Source: Bradyrhizobium oropedii (GTDB lineage: Bacteria > Pseudomonadota > Alphaproteobacteria > Rhizobiales > Xanthobacteraceae). From it: DNA of 35,458 nucleotides. The stretch is from NCBI RefSeq assembly GCF_020889685.1, contig NZ_JACMYO010000076.1, positions 1-35,458 of the forward strand, in the 5' to 3' direction. The notes below the pieces were generated by a model, which saw only the letters and a program-made list of their open reading frames with translations, made no database searches and had not been told where the DNA came from. This document shows positions 1 to 6,685 of this stretch, piece after piece. The first letter of the stretch is position 1. Each line of letters opens with the position of its first letter. A program made the translations under genes and the position numbers.

Positions 1-690
1 TTCGGCTCCGGCCTGTTCGGCAACAAGCGGCTGCGCGAACTGGTGGCGCGTTACGTCGGCCCGGACGTCATGAGCGAGGTGGCGCGCGAGAACGCCAAGG
101 GCCGCAAGCTCCTGATCGTCACCACCGATCTCGACACCCAGCGCACGGTGATCTGGGACATGGGACGGATCGCCACGGTCGGAACGCCCGAGGCGCTGCA
201 GCTGTTTCGCGACGTGATGGCCGCGTCCGCCAGCATCCCGCTGGTGTTTCCGCCGATCATGATCGACGCCGAGGGCCAGGGCCGCCGCTTCCAGGAGATG
301 CATGTCGATGGCGGCGTCACCGCGCCGGTGCTGACGCTGCCCGACGCGCTGATGTTCCGCGAACGCAGCTGGCCTGCCAGCGGCCGCATGGACATCTACA
401 TCCTCGTCAACAAGAAGCTCGAAGGAAACTTCCAGCTGGTGTCGAACTCGACGATCGACGTCGCCTCGCGCAGCATTTCGGCGATCACGCAGGCGCAGAC
501 GCGCTCTGTCATCCTGTCGACCTATGATTTCGCCCGGCGTAACCGACTGGGCTTCCATCTGTCCTACATCGAACGTGATTATCCGGCGCCGGAAACCCAA
601 GGCTTCGACACTGGCTACATGCGCGCGCTCTACCAATACGGATACCAGAAGGCCGCCGCGGGACAGGCCTGGACCGCGACGCCGCCCTGA
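1..690 (+). CDS. Patatin-like phospholipase, C-terminal part (5' end outside window)
   Basis: The frame is open from base 1, so the gene starts upstream of the window and only about 229 C-terminal residues are present. The patatin fold is indicated by AASASIPLVFPP, the usual segment before the second catalytic residue, followed by the DGG motif in HVDGGVTAPVL, where Asp is the family's catalytic dyad acid. The nucleophile motif GxSxG would lie upstream and cannot be seen. Patatin-like proteins hydrolyse acyl ester bonds of lipids; the substrate here is unknown. The stop is followed after 96 bases by a TetR-type regulator on the same strand, which could control it, but no operator was identified. 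An internal GTG at position 43 is not needed as a start, because the preceding codons also fit the fold. Family assignment is fairly sure, substrate not. Confidence 0.85.
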   Translation, partial: FGSGLFGNKRLRELVARYVGPDVMSEVARENAKGRKLLIVTTDLDTQRTVIWDMGRIATVGTPEALQLFRDVMAASASIPLVFPPIMIDAEGQGRRFQEMHVDGGVTAPVLTLPDALMFRERSWPASGRMDIYILVNKKLEGNFQLVSNSTIDVASRSISAITQAQTRSVILSTYDFARRNRLGFHLSYIERDYPAPETQGFDTGYMRALYQYGYQKAAAGQAWTATPP

Positions 691-786
691 GCGGCCCGCC
701 CCGGGTACCGCCGATTGGACGAATCCGCACCGCGCGGGTTATAGACCGGAGCGACCCGTCCGAACGCACAACGAGATGAATGGGCA

Positions 787-1548
787 ATGGGATTGACGGC
801 AACCAAGGCCAAGGCGGCTAAACAGCCGGCCAAGCGCGGCGTGATCAAGTCACGCGGCGGCCGGCCGACCCGGGACGCCGCGATCGAGCGCGACCAGCGG
901 CTGATCGAGGTCGCCACCCGCCTGTTCCTCGAGCGCGGCTTCGACGCGACGTCGATCGACGCGGTGGCCGAGGCCGCCCGCGTCAGCAAGCCCACCGTCT
1001 ATGGGCAGTATGGCGACAAGCGCGGCCTTTTCGCCGCGGTGCTCCGGCGCGAAATTGCCCGCTGGTTGGCCCCGCTCGCCGCCGCGGCAGCCGAAATGCA
1101 CGGGGACGGCAGCTGCGACGGCCTGGTCGAGGAGCGGCTGATCGATCTCGGGCGCCAGTTGCTGGTGCTGAATTGCAGCGCAGATTCCATCGCCTTCAGC
1201 CGGATCCTGACCGCCCAGGCGATCAACTTCCCCGAGGTGGCCAAGCTCGCCGTCGACGAGGGCTGGTCGAAAGCCGTGTCGACGACGGCCGAGTTCTTTG
1301 ACCATCTGGTCGACAAGGGCGCGCTCGATCTCGAGGACACTACGATCGCGGCCGAAACATTCCTCAACATGGTGGTCGGCCACACCCACCGGATGGCGAC
1401 ATTCGGGATCCCGATCGACATGAAAGCCGCCGTGACCCGGATGGAAGTCTCGATCCGGCTGTTCCTCGCCGGTGCCGTGGGACCGCGGGACCGGCTGCGC
1501 GACGCCGCCAAGGAGCCGGCGAAGGCGCGCCGCCGACCGGCCCGCTAA
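787..1548 (+). CDS. TetR/AcrR family transcriptional regulator
   Basis: A 253-residue predicted DNA-binding repressor. After a basic, Lys/Ala-rich N-terminal tail of about 25 residues come GGRPTRDAA and a typical TetR helix-turn-helix at about residues 35-80, with the signature FLERGFDATSIDAVAEAA then VSKPTVYGQYGDKRGLF. The remaining 170 residues are an all-helical ligand-binding and dimerisation part resembling the AefR-like C-terminal domain (residues LVDKGALDLEDTTIAAETFLN are typical). The ligand cannot be read from sequence. The ATG at 787 is the first start after the upstream gene. It lies 96 bases after the patatin-like gene and before a PepSY-like gene. Such regulators usually control a neighbouring lipid or efflux gene, which is inference here. 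Confidence 0.92.
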   Translation: MGLTATKAKAAKQPAKRGVIKSRGGRPTRDAAIERDQRLIEVATRLFLERGFDATSIDAVAEAARVSKPTVYGQYGDKRGLFAAVLRREIARWLAPLAAAAAEMHGDGSCDGLVEERLIDLGRQLLVLNCSADSIAFSRILTAQAINFPEVAKLAVDEGWSKAVSTTAEFFDHLVDKGALDLEDTTIAAETFLNMVVGHTHRMATFGIPIDMKAAVTRMEVSIRLFLAGAVGPRDRLRDAAKEPAKARRRPAR

Positions 1549-1856
1549 GCGGCTTTCAGCAGGATCGTTCTATCGTCTCGCACGTTATCGTGAGCAACCA
1601 TTTATCGCGGGCAACCTTGAAAAAACAGAACGAAACCGTATTGTTTAGTTGCAAAGAGACGCCGGACCCGGAACAGCCCCCAAGGGTTTTGTGTCGCCTT
1701 GTAAACTTCGATCGTCACGACGCAGCAGCCGCCATCGCTTCGTCTGAACGTTCGGCGGCCGACTTCTGACAAACTAGGGGTCGGCCGCATTTTCTCGGCC
1801 CGCCCGGCCGCTCAATAGCGCGGGGGCGCGTGCACAAGTTCGATACAGGTTCGACG
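1549..1856. other. Intergenic stretch with one strong inverted repeat
   Basis: No convincing gene lies in these 308 bases. The main structure is a perfect 9-bp inverted repeat, GCGGCCGAC at 1755-1763 and GTCGGCCGC at 1780-1788, with a 16-base loop followed by ATTTTCT. It could be a weak terminator for the TetR gene or a hairpin in the leader of the next gene; it is not a textbook T-tract terminator. A GTG at 1830 is in frame with the downstream gene and is an alternative start for it. Confidence 0.5.
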
Positions 1857-2474
1857 ATGAGGACAGGACGATTGCGCGCATCGAGGCATTGGTCATTGGG
1901 AATCTGGCTGCTTGCAGCCGCGCTGCTGGCCCTGCCCTTCGCGGCGCCGGCCCGTGCGATCACGAGCTCGGAGGCCGCCGCGCTCACCCCGCAGGACAGT
2001 GACAACGGGCTCGACGTGCATACGGTTCGCCGCGAGCTCGACAGCTTCCAGGCCGCCCAGATCTCGCTGCGCAAGGCGATGGCGATTGCCGAGGCGCTGC
2101 ACTCCGGTTCGATCACCGCCGACGTCAGCTTCGACGGCGCAACCGAGCCCGCGGTCTACCGGGTCAAGACCATGCAGCGGGACCGCATCTGGCAGCACTC
2201 CATCAACGCTTCAACCGGCGAAGTCATCGGTGGCGAGGCCGCCTCGCCGCTGGCATCCCTCGACGCCGAAGACCGCGACAACCTCGCCGTGCTCAGGGCG
2301 CTCCGGCATCGCCTTGCCGACGCGGTGCGCGTCGCCGAGCACACGACCTCGGGAAAGGCAATCAGCGGCGGTATGATGCGCGAACGCGGCAAGCTCAATT
2401 TCGTCATCGTCGTGCTCACCGGCAGCGATCTGAAGGAGGTAATCCTCGAGCCGCCGGGCGTGCGTCGGCGCTGA
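1857..2474 (+). CDS. Small exported protein with PepSY-like domain
   Basis: A 205-residue predicted secreted protein of unknown function. The chosen ATG at 1857 gives a classical signal peptide: a basic start (MRTGRLRASRHW), a hydrophobic core, and a likely cleavage after APARA. A GTG at 1830 would add nine residues and is an alternative. The mature part has a pattern seen in PepSY domains: a helix with ISLRKAMAIAEALHSG, beta strands ending in YRVKTM, then WQHSINASTGEVIGG, where the INASTGEV segment is characteristic. PepSY domains are thought to inhibit peptidases or bind envelope partners. It stands alone, and the asd promoter begins about 60 bases downstream of its stop. Domain call is moderate; function unknown. 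Confidence 0.75.
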   Translation: MRTGRLRASRHWSLGIWLLAAALLALPFAAPARAITSSEAAALTPQDSDNGLDVHTVRRELDSFQAAQISLRKAMAIAEALHSGSITADVSFDGATEPAVYRVKTMQRDRIWQHSINASTGEVIGGEAASPLASLDAEDRDNLAVLRALRHRLADAVRVAEHTTSGKAISGGMMRERGKLNFVIVVLTGSDLKEVILEPPGVRRR

Positions 2475-2537
2475 CGCGGGCGTTGCCAAATCTTCCTTTG
2501 CCAAGTCTTCGCTGGCCAGGTTTTCCCCCAAAAGCCG

Positions 2538-2566
2538 TTGACGGGCGCCGATCTCTCCCGCATAAG
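2538..2566 (+). promoter_or_regulatory. Predicted sigma70-type promoter of the asd leader
   Basis: TTGACG (2538-2543) and CATAAG (2561-2566) are separated by exactly 17 bases. They match the -35 and -10 consensus at five and four of six positions. Transcription would begin about 2572-2575. The leader-peptide ATG is at 2575, so the messenger would have almost no untranslated 5' end. This fits the absence of a Shine-Dalgarno sequence before that ATG. Confidence 0.65.
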
Positions 2567-2574
2567 TCCTCATC

Positions 2575-2649
2575 ATGATCACCGCGACCAAACGCACCAC
2601 CAAAACCACCAAGCCCTCTGGGGCCTCGGGAGGCGTGCGCGCGTCGTAG
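2575..2649 (+). CDS. asd leader peptide, 24 residues, Thr/Lys-rich
   Basis: An open reading frame of 24 codons starting MITATKRTTKTTKP and ending with TAG. Between codons 3 and 13 it has six Thr codons (all ACC) and three Lys codons. Asd makes the common precursor of lysine, threonine and methionine, so the codons are those expected for a peptide that senses charged tRNA-Thr and tRNA-Lys. The enterobacterial thr operon leader is the closest known parallel. No ribosome binding site precedes the ATG, and the predicted promoter puts transcription start at or next to it, which suggests leaderless initiation. The frame stops 27 bases before the terminator stem and is not in frame with asd (start 2752). 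It is too short for most gene callers. Its existence as a translated peptide is inferred. Confidence 0.7.
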   Translation: MITATKRTTKTTKPSGASGGVRAS

Positions 2650-2684
2650 TCGGTCGAACCGCATCATCTCTGCCCGAAGCCCCG
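2619..2684 (+). promoter_or_regulatory. asd: Antiterminator pairing of the asd attenuator
   Basis: The segment TGGGGCCTCGGG (2619-2630), just after the Thr/Lys codons, can pair with CCCGAAGCCCCG (2673-2684) in 11 of 12 positions, with one A-C mismatch and one G-U pair. The second segment contains the whole 5' arm of the terminator (2677-2684), so the two structures exclude each other. A competing small hairpin, GCCT-CGGG-AGGC at 2623-2634, would hide the first arm. This is the expected architecture of ribosome-mediated attenuation. Pairing was read by eye and no folding energy was computed. Confidence 0.65.
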
Positions 2685-2709
2685 CCTGATGAAGGTCCGG
2701 GGCTTTTTT
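2677..2709 (+). terminator. asd: Attenuator terminator in front of asd
   Basis: A perfect 8-bp stem, AAGCCCCG (2677-2684) with CGGGGCTT (2698-2705), encloses a 13-base loop and runs into six T (2704-2709). This is a standard intrinsic terminator. It ends 42 bases before the asd start codon and about 235 bases after the previous gene. It lies well downstream of the asd promoter, so it fits an attenuator rather than an end for the PepSY-like gene. Confidence 0.8.
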
Positions 2710-2751
2710 GTTGTCTGCAGCACATCGAGCAAATCTGAAATGGAGGACACA

Positions 2752-3777
2752 GTGAGTAACGATCCCGTCGTCGCGATTGTCGGCGTCACCGGTGCAGTCG
2801 GCGCCGAATTCATCGCCACCATGGACAAGCGCGGCTTCCGCGTCGGCAAGCTGAAGGCGCTGGCGAGCGCCCGCTCGGCCGGCAAGACCGTCACCTTCCG
2901 CGGCAAGCCGGTCGTGATCGAAGAGCTGAGCGAGCGCGCCTTCGAAGGCGTCGACATCGCGCTGTTCTCGGCCGGCAGCGGCATCTCCAAGAAGTTCGCA
3001 CCGGTTGCGGTGAGGTCCGGCGCCGTCGTGGTCGACAACTCCTCCGCGTTCCGCATGGACCCGAACGTGCCGCTGGTGATCCCCGAGATCAACGCCAGGC
3101 GTATCCGCGACCACAAGGGCATCATCGCCAATCCGAACTGCGCCGCGATCACCGCGCTGGTGCCGCTGTGGCCGATCCACCAGAAGAACCGCATCAAGCG
3201 CGTGATCATCTCGACCTACCAGGCCGCGAGCGGCGCCGGCGCGGCGGCGATGGAGGAGCTCGTCGAATCGACCCGCGCCAATCTCAACGGACAGGTCTAC
3301 ACCCCGAAGGTGATGCCGCACCCCTACGCCTTCAATCTGTTCAACCACAACACGGCTGTTGATCCGGAGACCGGCTACAACGACGAAGAGACCAAGGTCA
3401 TCAAGGAGACCCACAAGATCTTCGAGGACGAGAAGATCGCGGTCGGCGTCACCTGCGTGCGGGTGCCGGTGCTGCGCGCGCATTGCGAGGCGATCACCTT
3501 CGAATGCGAGAAGCCGATCACCGAGAACCAGGTGCGCGCGATCATGGCGCAGGCACCGGGCGTCAAGATCGTCGACGATCGCGCCAAGAACTACTTCCCG
3601 ATGCCGATCGACGCCTCCGGCCAGGACGACGTGCTGGTCGGCCGCATCCGCAAGGACCTCAGCGATCCCTCGGGGCATTCGATCTCGATGTTCGTCGCCG
3701 CCGATCAGCTGCTCAAGGGCGCCGCGCTGAACGCGGTGCAGATCGCCGAGCTGCTGCCCGAGCGCGCGATGGCGTGA
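2752..3777 (+). CDS. asd: Aspartate-semialdehyde dehydrogenase
   Basis: The 341-residue enzyme reduces aspartyl-4-phosphate to aspartate-4-semialdehyde with NADPH, the shared step toward lysine, diaminopimelate, threonine and methionine; it is cytosolic. An NADP-binding GVTGAVG motif lies at residues 11-17. The catalytic cysteine is C130 in IANPNCAAI, and the catalytic His lies in VLRAHCEAI. NHNTAVDPETGY is also typical. I chose GTG 2752 because GGAGG ends five bases before it. In-frame ATGs at 2740 and 2689 are alternatives, but 2689 lies inside the terminator stem-loop. The gene stands alone behind its promoter and attenuator, with a 182-base inverted-repeat element after it. The length is normal for the family. 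Confidence 0.97.
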   Translation: MSNDPVVAIVGVTGAVGAEFIATMDKRGFRVGKLKALASARSAGKTVTFRGKPVVIEELSERAFEGVDIALFSAGSGISKKFAPVAVRSGAVVVDNSSAFRMDPNVPLVIPEINARRIRDHKGIIANPNCAAITALVPLWPIHQKNRIKRVIISTYQAASGAGAAAMEELVESTRANLNGQVYTPKVMPHPYAFNLFNHNTAVDPETGYNDEETKVIKETHKIFEDEKIAVGVTCVRVPVLRAHCEAITFECEKPITENQVRAIMAQAPGVKIVDDRAKNYFPMPIDASGQDDVLVGRIRKDLSDPSGHSISMFVAADQLLKGAALNAVQIAELLPERAMA

Positions 3778-3792
3778 GATAAGCAGCCAGCC

Positions 3793-3974
3793 CCGTCATC
3801 CCCGCGCAACGGCTAAGCCATTGTCGCTGGAGGTGCGAGCCTTGCGGCGCAATTGCGCCGCTGGGCGAGCCTCGAAGGATGCACGGCCCCCAGTCGGGCC
3901 GTCGCCCTTCGAGGGCCGCTGAAGGAGCGGCCACCTCCAGCGACAACGGCAAAGCCGTTGCGCGGGGGTGACGG
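3793..3974. repeat. 182-base structured inverted-repeat element
   Basis: The outer arms of about 43 bases (starting CCGTCATCCCCGCGCAACGG on the left, ending CGTTGCGCGGGGGTGACGG on the right) are inverted copies with about four mismatches. Several further hairpins are nested inside: an 18-base perfect palindrome at 3844-3861, the pair CCTCGAAGG (3870-3878) / CCTTCGAGG (3906-3914), and GCCGCT / AGCGGC after it. It fills the gap between the ends of asd and queA, which face each other. The CCTTCGAGG and GTCATCCC words resemble repeats I recall in Bradyrhizobium. It may act as a bidirectional terminator or an mRNA-end stabiliser. Confidence 0.8.
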
Positions 3975-3996
3975 TCTTTAGTGCGTGCTTGCGGAC

Positions 3997-5073
3997 TTAG
4001 CTCTTGGCCCGAAACAGCAGGCAGGCATCGCCGTACGAATAGAACCGGTAGCCGTCCCTGATCGCGTGCACGTAGGCGGCCTGCATCGTCTCGAGGCCCG
4101 AGAAGGCCGAGACCAGCATGAACAGCGTCGAGCGCGGCAAATGGAAATTCGTCAGCAGAATATCGACCGCGCGGAAGCGATAGCCGGGCGTGATGAAGAT
4201 CGAGGTTTCGGCCGCAAACGGCTGGATGGTGCCGTCGGCATTGGCGGCGCTTTCCAGCAGCCGCAGCGACGTGGTGCCGATCGCAATGATCCGGCCGCCT
4301 TTTGCGCGCGCGGCATTCAATGCGTTAGCGGTCTCGCTGGTGATGCAGCCCCATTCGGCGTGCATCTTGTGCTCGGAGGTCTCGTCGACCTTCACCGGGA
4401 GGAACGTCCCTGCCCCGACATGCAGCGTCAACCGATGCAGCTCGACGCCGCGGCTCTTCAGCGTCGCCTCCAGCGCCGGCGTGAAGTGCAGTCCGGCCGT
4501 CGGCGCTGCGACCGCGCCTTCATTGGCGGCAAACATGGTCTGGTAGTCGCTGACGTCCTGGTCGTCGGGCGTGCGCTTGGAGGCGATGTAGGGCGGCAGC
4601 GGCGTGGCGCCGACATCGGCGATCGCCTGGTCGAGCACCGGACCGTGGAACGAGAATGACAGCGTCACCTCGCCCTCCTGTCCTTTTGCCTCGACCTGCG
4701 CATCGAGATTGCCGAGCAGGCAGACCTTGCCTTCGTTGCCGAAGCGGATGGTGTCGCCGGGGGCGAGCTTCTTCGCCGGCTTCACCAGCGCCTGCCAGCG
4801 CGAGCCGTCGAGCCGCTTGATCAGGGTCGCCTCGATCTTCGGCTCGGTCTCGCGCCCGATGCGGCGGCCTTTGAGCTGGGCTGCGATCACCTTGGTGTCG
4901 TTGACGACGATCTGATCGCCCGGCTCCAGCCAATGCGGCAGGTCGGCAATGATGGCGTCGCGCAGCACGCCGTCGGGATGCACCACCAGCATCCGCGCGG
5001 AATCGCGCGGGCTCGCGGGCCGGAGCGCGATGCTTTCGGGCGGCAGTTCGAAGTCGAAGAGATCGGTGCGCAT
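3997..5073 (-). CDS. queA: tRNA preQ1(34) S-adenosylmethionine ribosyltransferase-isomerase
   Basis: A 358-residue cytosolic enzyme that transfers and isomerises the ribosyl part of S-adenosylmethionine onto preQ1-tRNA, making epoxyqueuosine at the wobble position of tRNAs with GUN anticodons. Family marks include MRTDLFDFELPPE at the N-terminus, GDQIVVNDTKVI, the block AAPTAGLHFT, then TLHVGAGTFLPVK, KMHAEWGCI and RIIAIGTTSLRLLE, and the C-terminal LLTNFHLPRSTL. The start at 5073 begins exactly at the conserved MRTDLFDF; the frame stays open 13 codons further into a repeat. It is the last gene of the coaD-cyclophilin-cyclophilin-queA run. tgt, often the next gene, is not here. Confidence 0.97.
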   Translation of the reverse strand: MRTDLFDFELPPESIALRPASPRDSARMLVVHPDGVLRDAIIADLPHWLEPGDQIVVNDTKVIAAQLKGRRIGRETEPKIEATLIKRLDGSRWQALVKPAKKLAPGDTIRFGNEGKVCLLGNLDAQVEAKGQEGEVTLSFSFHGPVLDQAIADVGATPLPPYIASKRTPDDQDVSDYQTMFAANEGAVAAPTAGLHFTPALEATLKSRGVELHRLTLHVGAGTFLPVKVDETSEHKMHAEWGCITSETANALNAARAKGGRIIAIGTTSLRLLESAANADGTIQPFAAETSIFITPGYRFRAVDILLTNFHLPRSTLFMLVSAFSGLETMQAAYVHAIRDGYRFYSYGDACLLFRAKS

Positions 5074-5095
5074 GGCGGTGATTATTACTTCAGCA

Positions 5096-5177
5096 CCGTC
5101 ATTCCGGGGCACGCGAAGCGTGAACCCGGAATCTCGAGATTCCGGGTTCGATGCTGCGCATCGCCCCGGAATGACGG
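5096..5177. repeat. 82-base palindromic intergenic repeat
   Basis: The ends CCGTCATTCCGGGGC (5096-5110) and GCCCCGGAATGACGG (5163-5177) are exact inverted copies. In the middle, 5122-5149 is a perfect 28-base palindrome (GAACCCGGAATCTC and its complement). A smaller stem, ACGCGAAGCGT, lies beside it. The GTCATTCCGGGGC motif is a dispersed repeat I recall from Bradyrhizobium and relatives. It separates queA from the cyclophilin gene that precedes it in transcription, so it would form a very stable hairpin in a shared message. Confidence 0.85.
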
Positions 5178-5187
5178 AGTGTTTGGC

Positions 5188-5652
5188 TTACGCCGCGTCG
5201 GCGGCCATGCGCGCCTTGACGATCTTGTCCGGGTTCTGCACCGGCTCGCCGCGCTTGATCTTGTCGACGTTCTCCATGCCCTCGGTGACCTTGCCCCAGA
5301 CCGTGTACTGGCCGTTGAGGAAGGAGGCGTCGTCGAAGCAGATGAAGAACTGGCTGTCGCCGGAATCCGGACTGGCGGCGCGGGCCATCGAGGCGGTGCC
5401 GCGGACATGCGGCTCCTTGTTGAACTCGGCCTTCAGCTTCTTGCCGGAGCCGCCCATGCCGGTGCCCTGCGGGCAGCCGGTCTGCGCCATGAAGCCGTCG
5501 ATCACGCGATGGAACACGATGCCGTCGTAAAAGCCTTCACGGACCAGCTCCTTGATCCGCGCGACGTGGCCGGGCGCGAGATCCGGGCGCATCTCGATCG
5601 TGACCGGGCCCTGGGTGGTTTCGAGGATCAGAGTATTTTCGGTAGCAGCCAT
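5188..5652 (-). CDS. Cyclophilin-type peptidyl-prolyl cis-trans isomerase, cytoplasmic
   Basis: A 154-residue single-domain cyclophilin that speeds cis-trans isomerisation of peptide bonds before proline. It has no signal peptide, so it is predicted cytoplasmic (PpiB-like). Active-site segments are present: FHRVIDGFMAQTG with the catalytic Arg, SMARAASPDSGDSQFFICF, and FLNGQYTVWGKV. Its first 25 bases overlap the end of the TolA/TonB-like gene upstream, which suggests co-translation. The periplasmic paralogue lies one gene upstream, so this operon supplies one isomerase per compartment. The symbol ppiB would be reasonable, but the two copies cannot be told apart from E. coli names with certainty. 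Confidence 0.95.
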   Translation of the reverse strand: MAATENTLILETTQGPVTIEMRPDLAPGHVARIKELVREGFYDGIVFHRVIDGFMAQTGCPQGTGMGGSGKKLKAEFNKEPHVRGTASMARAASPDSGDSQFFICFDDASFLNGQYTVWGKVTEGMENVDKIKRGEPVQNPDKIVKARMAADAA

Positions 5653-6077
5653 GCTCGCTTCTCCTGGCTTCGGGGTGGATATTTCTTGTTCCTGAACGGG
5701 ATCGCGAATGGGCGGCCAGCCACTGCGCCGCCCAGGCTCTCGGTAAATGGCATCGGCGTGCAGCGTTGCAACGCCTCCATCACCGCGACCCGGTATGCGA
5801 TCCGGTCATTGTCGGTCGCCTCCTGCGATTCATAGCTGATCCTGGGATGTCCGAGGATCGCGCCCTCGCGGTTGAAGCTGACAATGACGGTAATGTCGAT
5901 CGGGCCGGCCTTGTCCGCCGGCGGCGGCCGCCAGCAGCGGTGGACGGCAAGCACGACATCCCTGATCGTATTGAGTTGCTCCGGCGGCTCGGCCCGCGCC
6001 GGCACGGTGAGCGCAAGGCAGATCAACGGCGCGGCGAACCAGGCAAGTGGTTTGCTGCGCGCCGCCATCCAGATCAC
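5628..6077 (-). CDS. Exported protein with TolA/TonB C-terminal-like domain
   Basis: A 149-residue protein of unknown function. The start used is a GTG whose last bases overlap the stop of the upstream cyclophilin (GTGA), consistent with translational coupling. An ATG three codons later (6068) is equally possible. A signal peptide ends near VPARA. The mature part (CWRPPPADKAGPIDITVIV, FNREGAILGHPRI, AVMEALQRCTPMP) follows the pattern of TolA/TonB C-terminal domains: a helix with Cys, strands, and a second Cys in the QRC helix. There is no transmembrane anchor besides the signal. Its 3' end overlaps the next cyclophilin gene by 25 bases. The role, presumably periplasmic, is unknown; the domain call is by pattern only. 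Confidence 0.8.
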   Translation of the reverse strand: MIWMAARSKPLAWFAAPLICLALTVPARAEPPEQLNTIRDVVLAVHRCWRPPPADKAGPIDITVIVSFNREGAILGHPRISYESQEATDNDRIAYRVAVMEALQRCTPMPFTESLGGAVAGRPFAIPFRNKKYPPRSQEKRAWLLPKIL

Positions 6078-6637
6078 TTGATGTCGGATGCGACCTGCAC
6101 CTTCACCATCTTGTCGGGATCGGTGACGGTGCCACCCGGCGAGCCCGCAGACGCCTTCTTCAGCTTGTCGACCACATCCATGCCCGACACCACCTCGCCG
6201 ATCACGGTGTACTGGCCGTTGAGGCTCGATCCGTCGGCGAACATGATGAAGAACTGCGAATTGGCGCTGTCGACGCTGTCGCCGCGCCGGGCCATGCCGA
6301 CGATGCCGCGCTTGAACGGGACCTGCGAGAATTCCTGCTTCAGGTTCGGATATTTCGAGCCGCCGGTGCCGTTGAAGTTCTGGCCGTCGCCGGTCTGCGC
6401 CATGAAGCCATCCATCACGCGATGGAACGGCACGTTGTTGTAGAAGCCCTCGCGCGCCAGCTGCTTGATGCGCTCGGCGTGCTGGGGCGCGATGTCGGTG
6501 CGCAGCTTGATGACGATGCGGCCCTTGGTAGTGTCGATCACGATCGCATTGGCCTTGTCGAGATTGGCAGGCAGCGGTTGCGCCACCGCGGGCACGACGC
6601 AGAGCAGCGCGGCGACGAATGCAAGAATGCGGATCAT
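6074..6637 (-). CDS. Cyclophilin-type peptidyl-prolyl cis-trans isomerase, periplasmic
   Basis: A 187-residue cyclophilin with an N-terminal signal peptide (MIRILAFVAALLCVVPAVAQ, cleavage near AVA-QP), so it acts in the periplasm on proline bonds of exported proteins. Catalytic segments are FHRVMDGFMAQTG, GMARRGDSVDSANSQFFIMF and SLNGQYTVIGEV. The C-terminus DPDKMVKVQVASDIK resembles that of the cytoplasmic copy in the same operon (DKIVKARMAAD), which points to an old duplication. It lies 48 bases after coaD on the same strand and overlaps the TolA/TonB-like gene by four bases (GTGA). PpiA-like by location; no symbol assigned. Confidence 0.95.
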   Translation of the reverse strand: MIRILAFVAALLCVVPAVAQPLPANLDKANAIVIDTTKGRIVIKLRTDIAPQHAERIKQLAREGFYNNVPFHRVMDGFMAQTGDGQNFNGTGGSKYPNLKQEFSQVPFKRGIVGMARRGDSVDSANSQFFIMFADGSSLNGQYTVIGEVVSGMDVVDKLKKASAGSPGGTVTDPDKMVKVQVASDIK

Positions 6638-6685
6638 GGAAACTCCGGATCTCTGTAACGTTCGGGATGTGGCAGGCCGCCGGTA

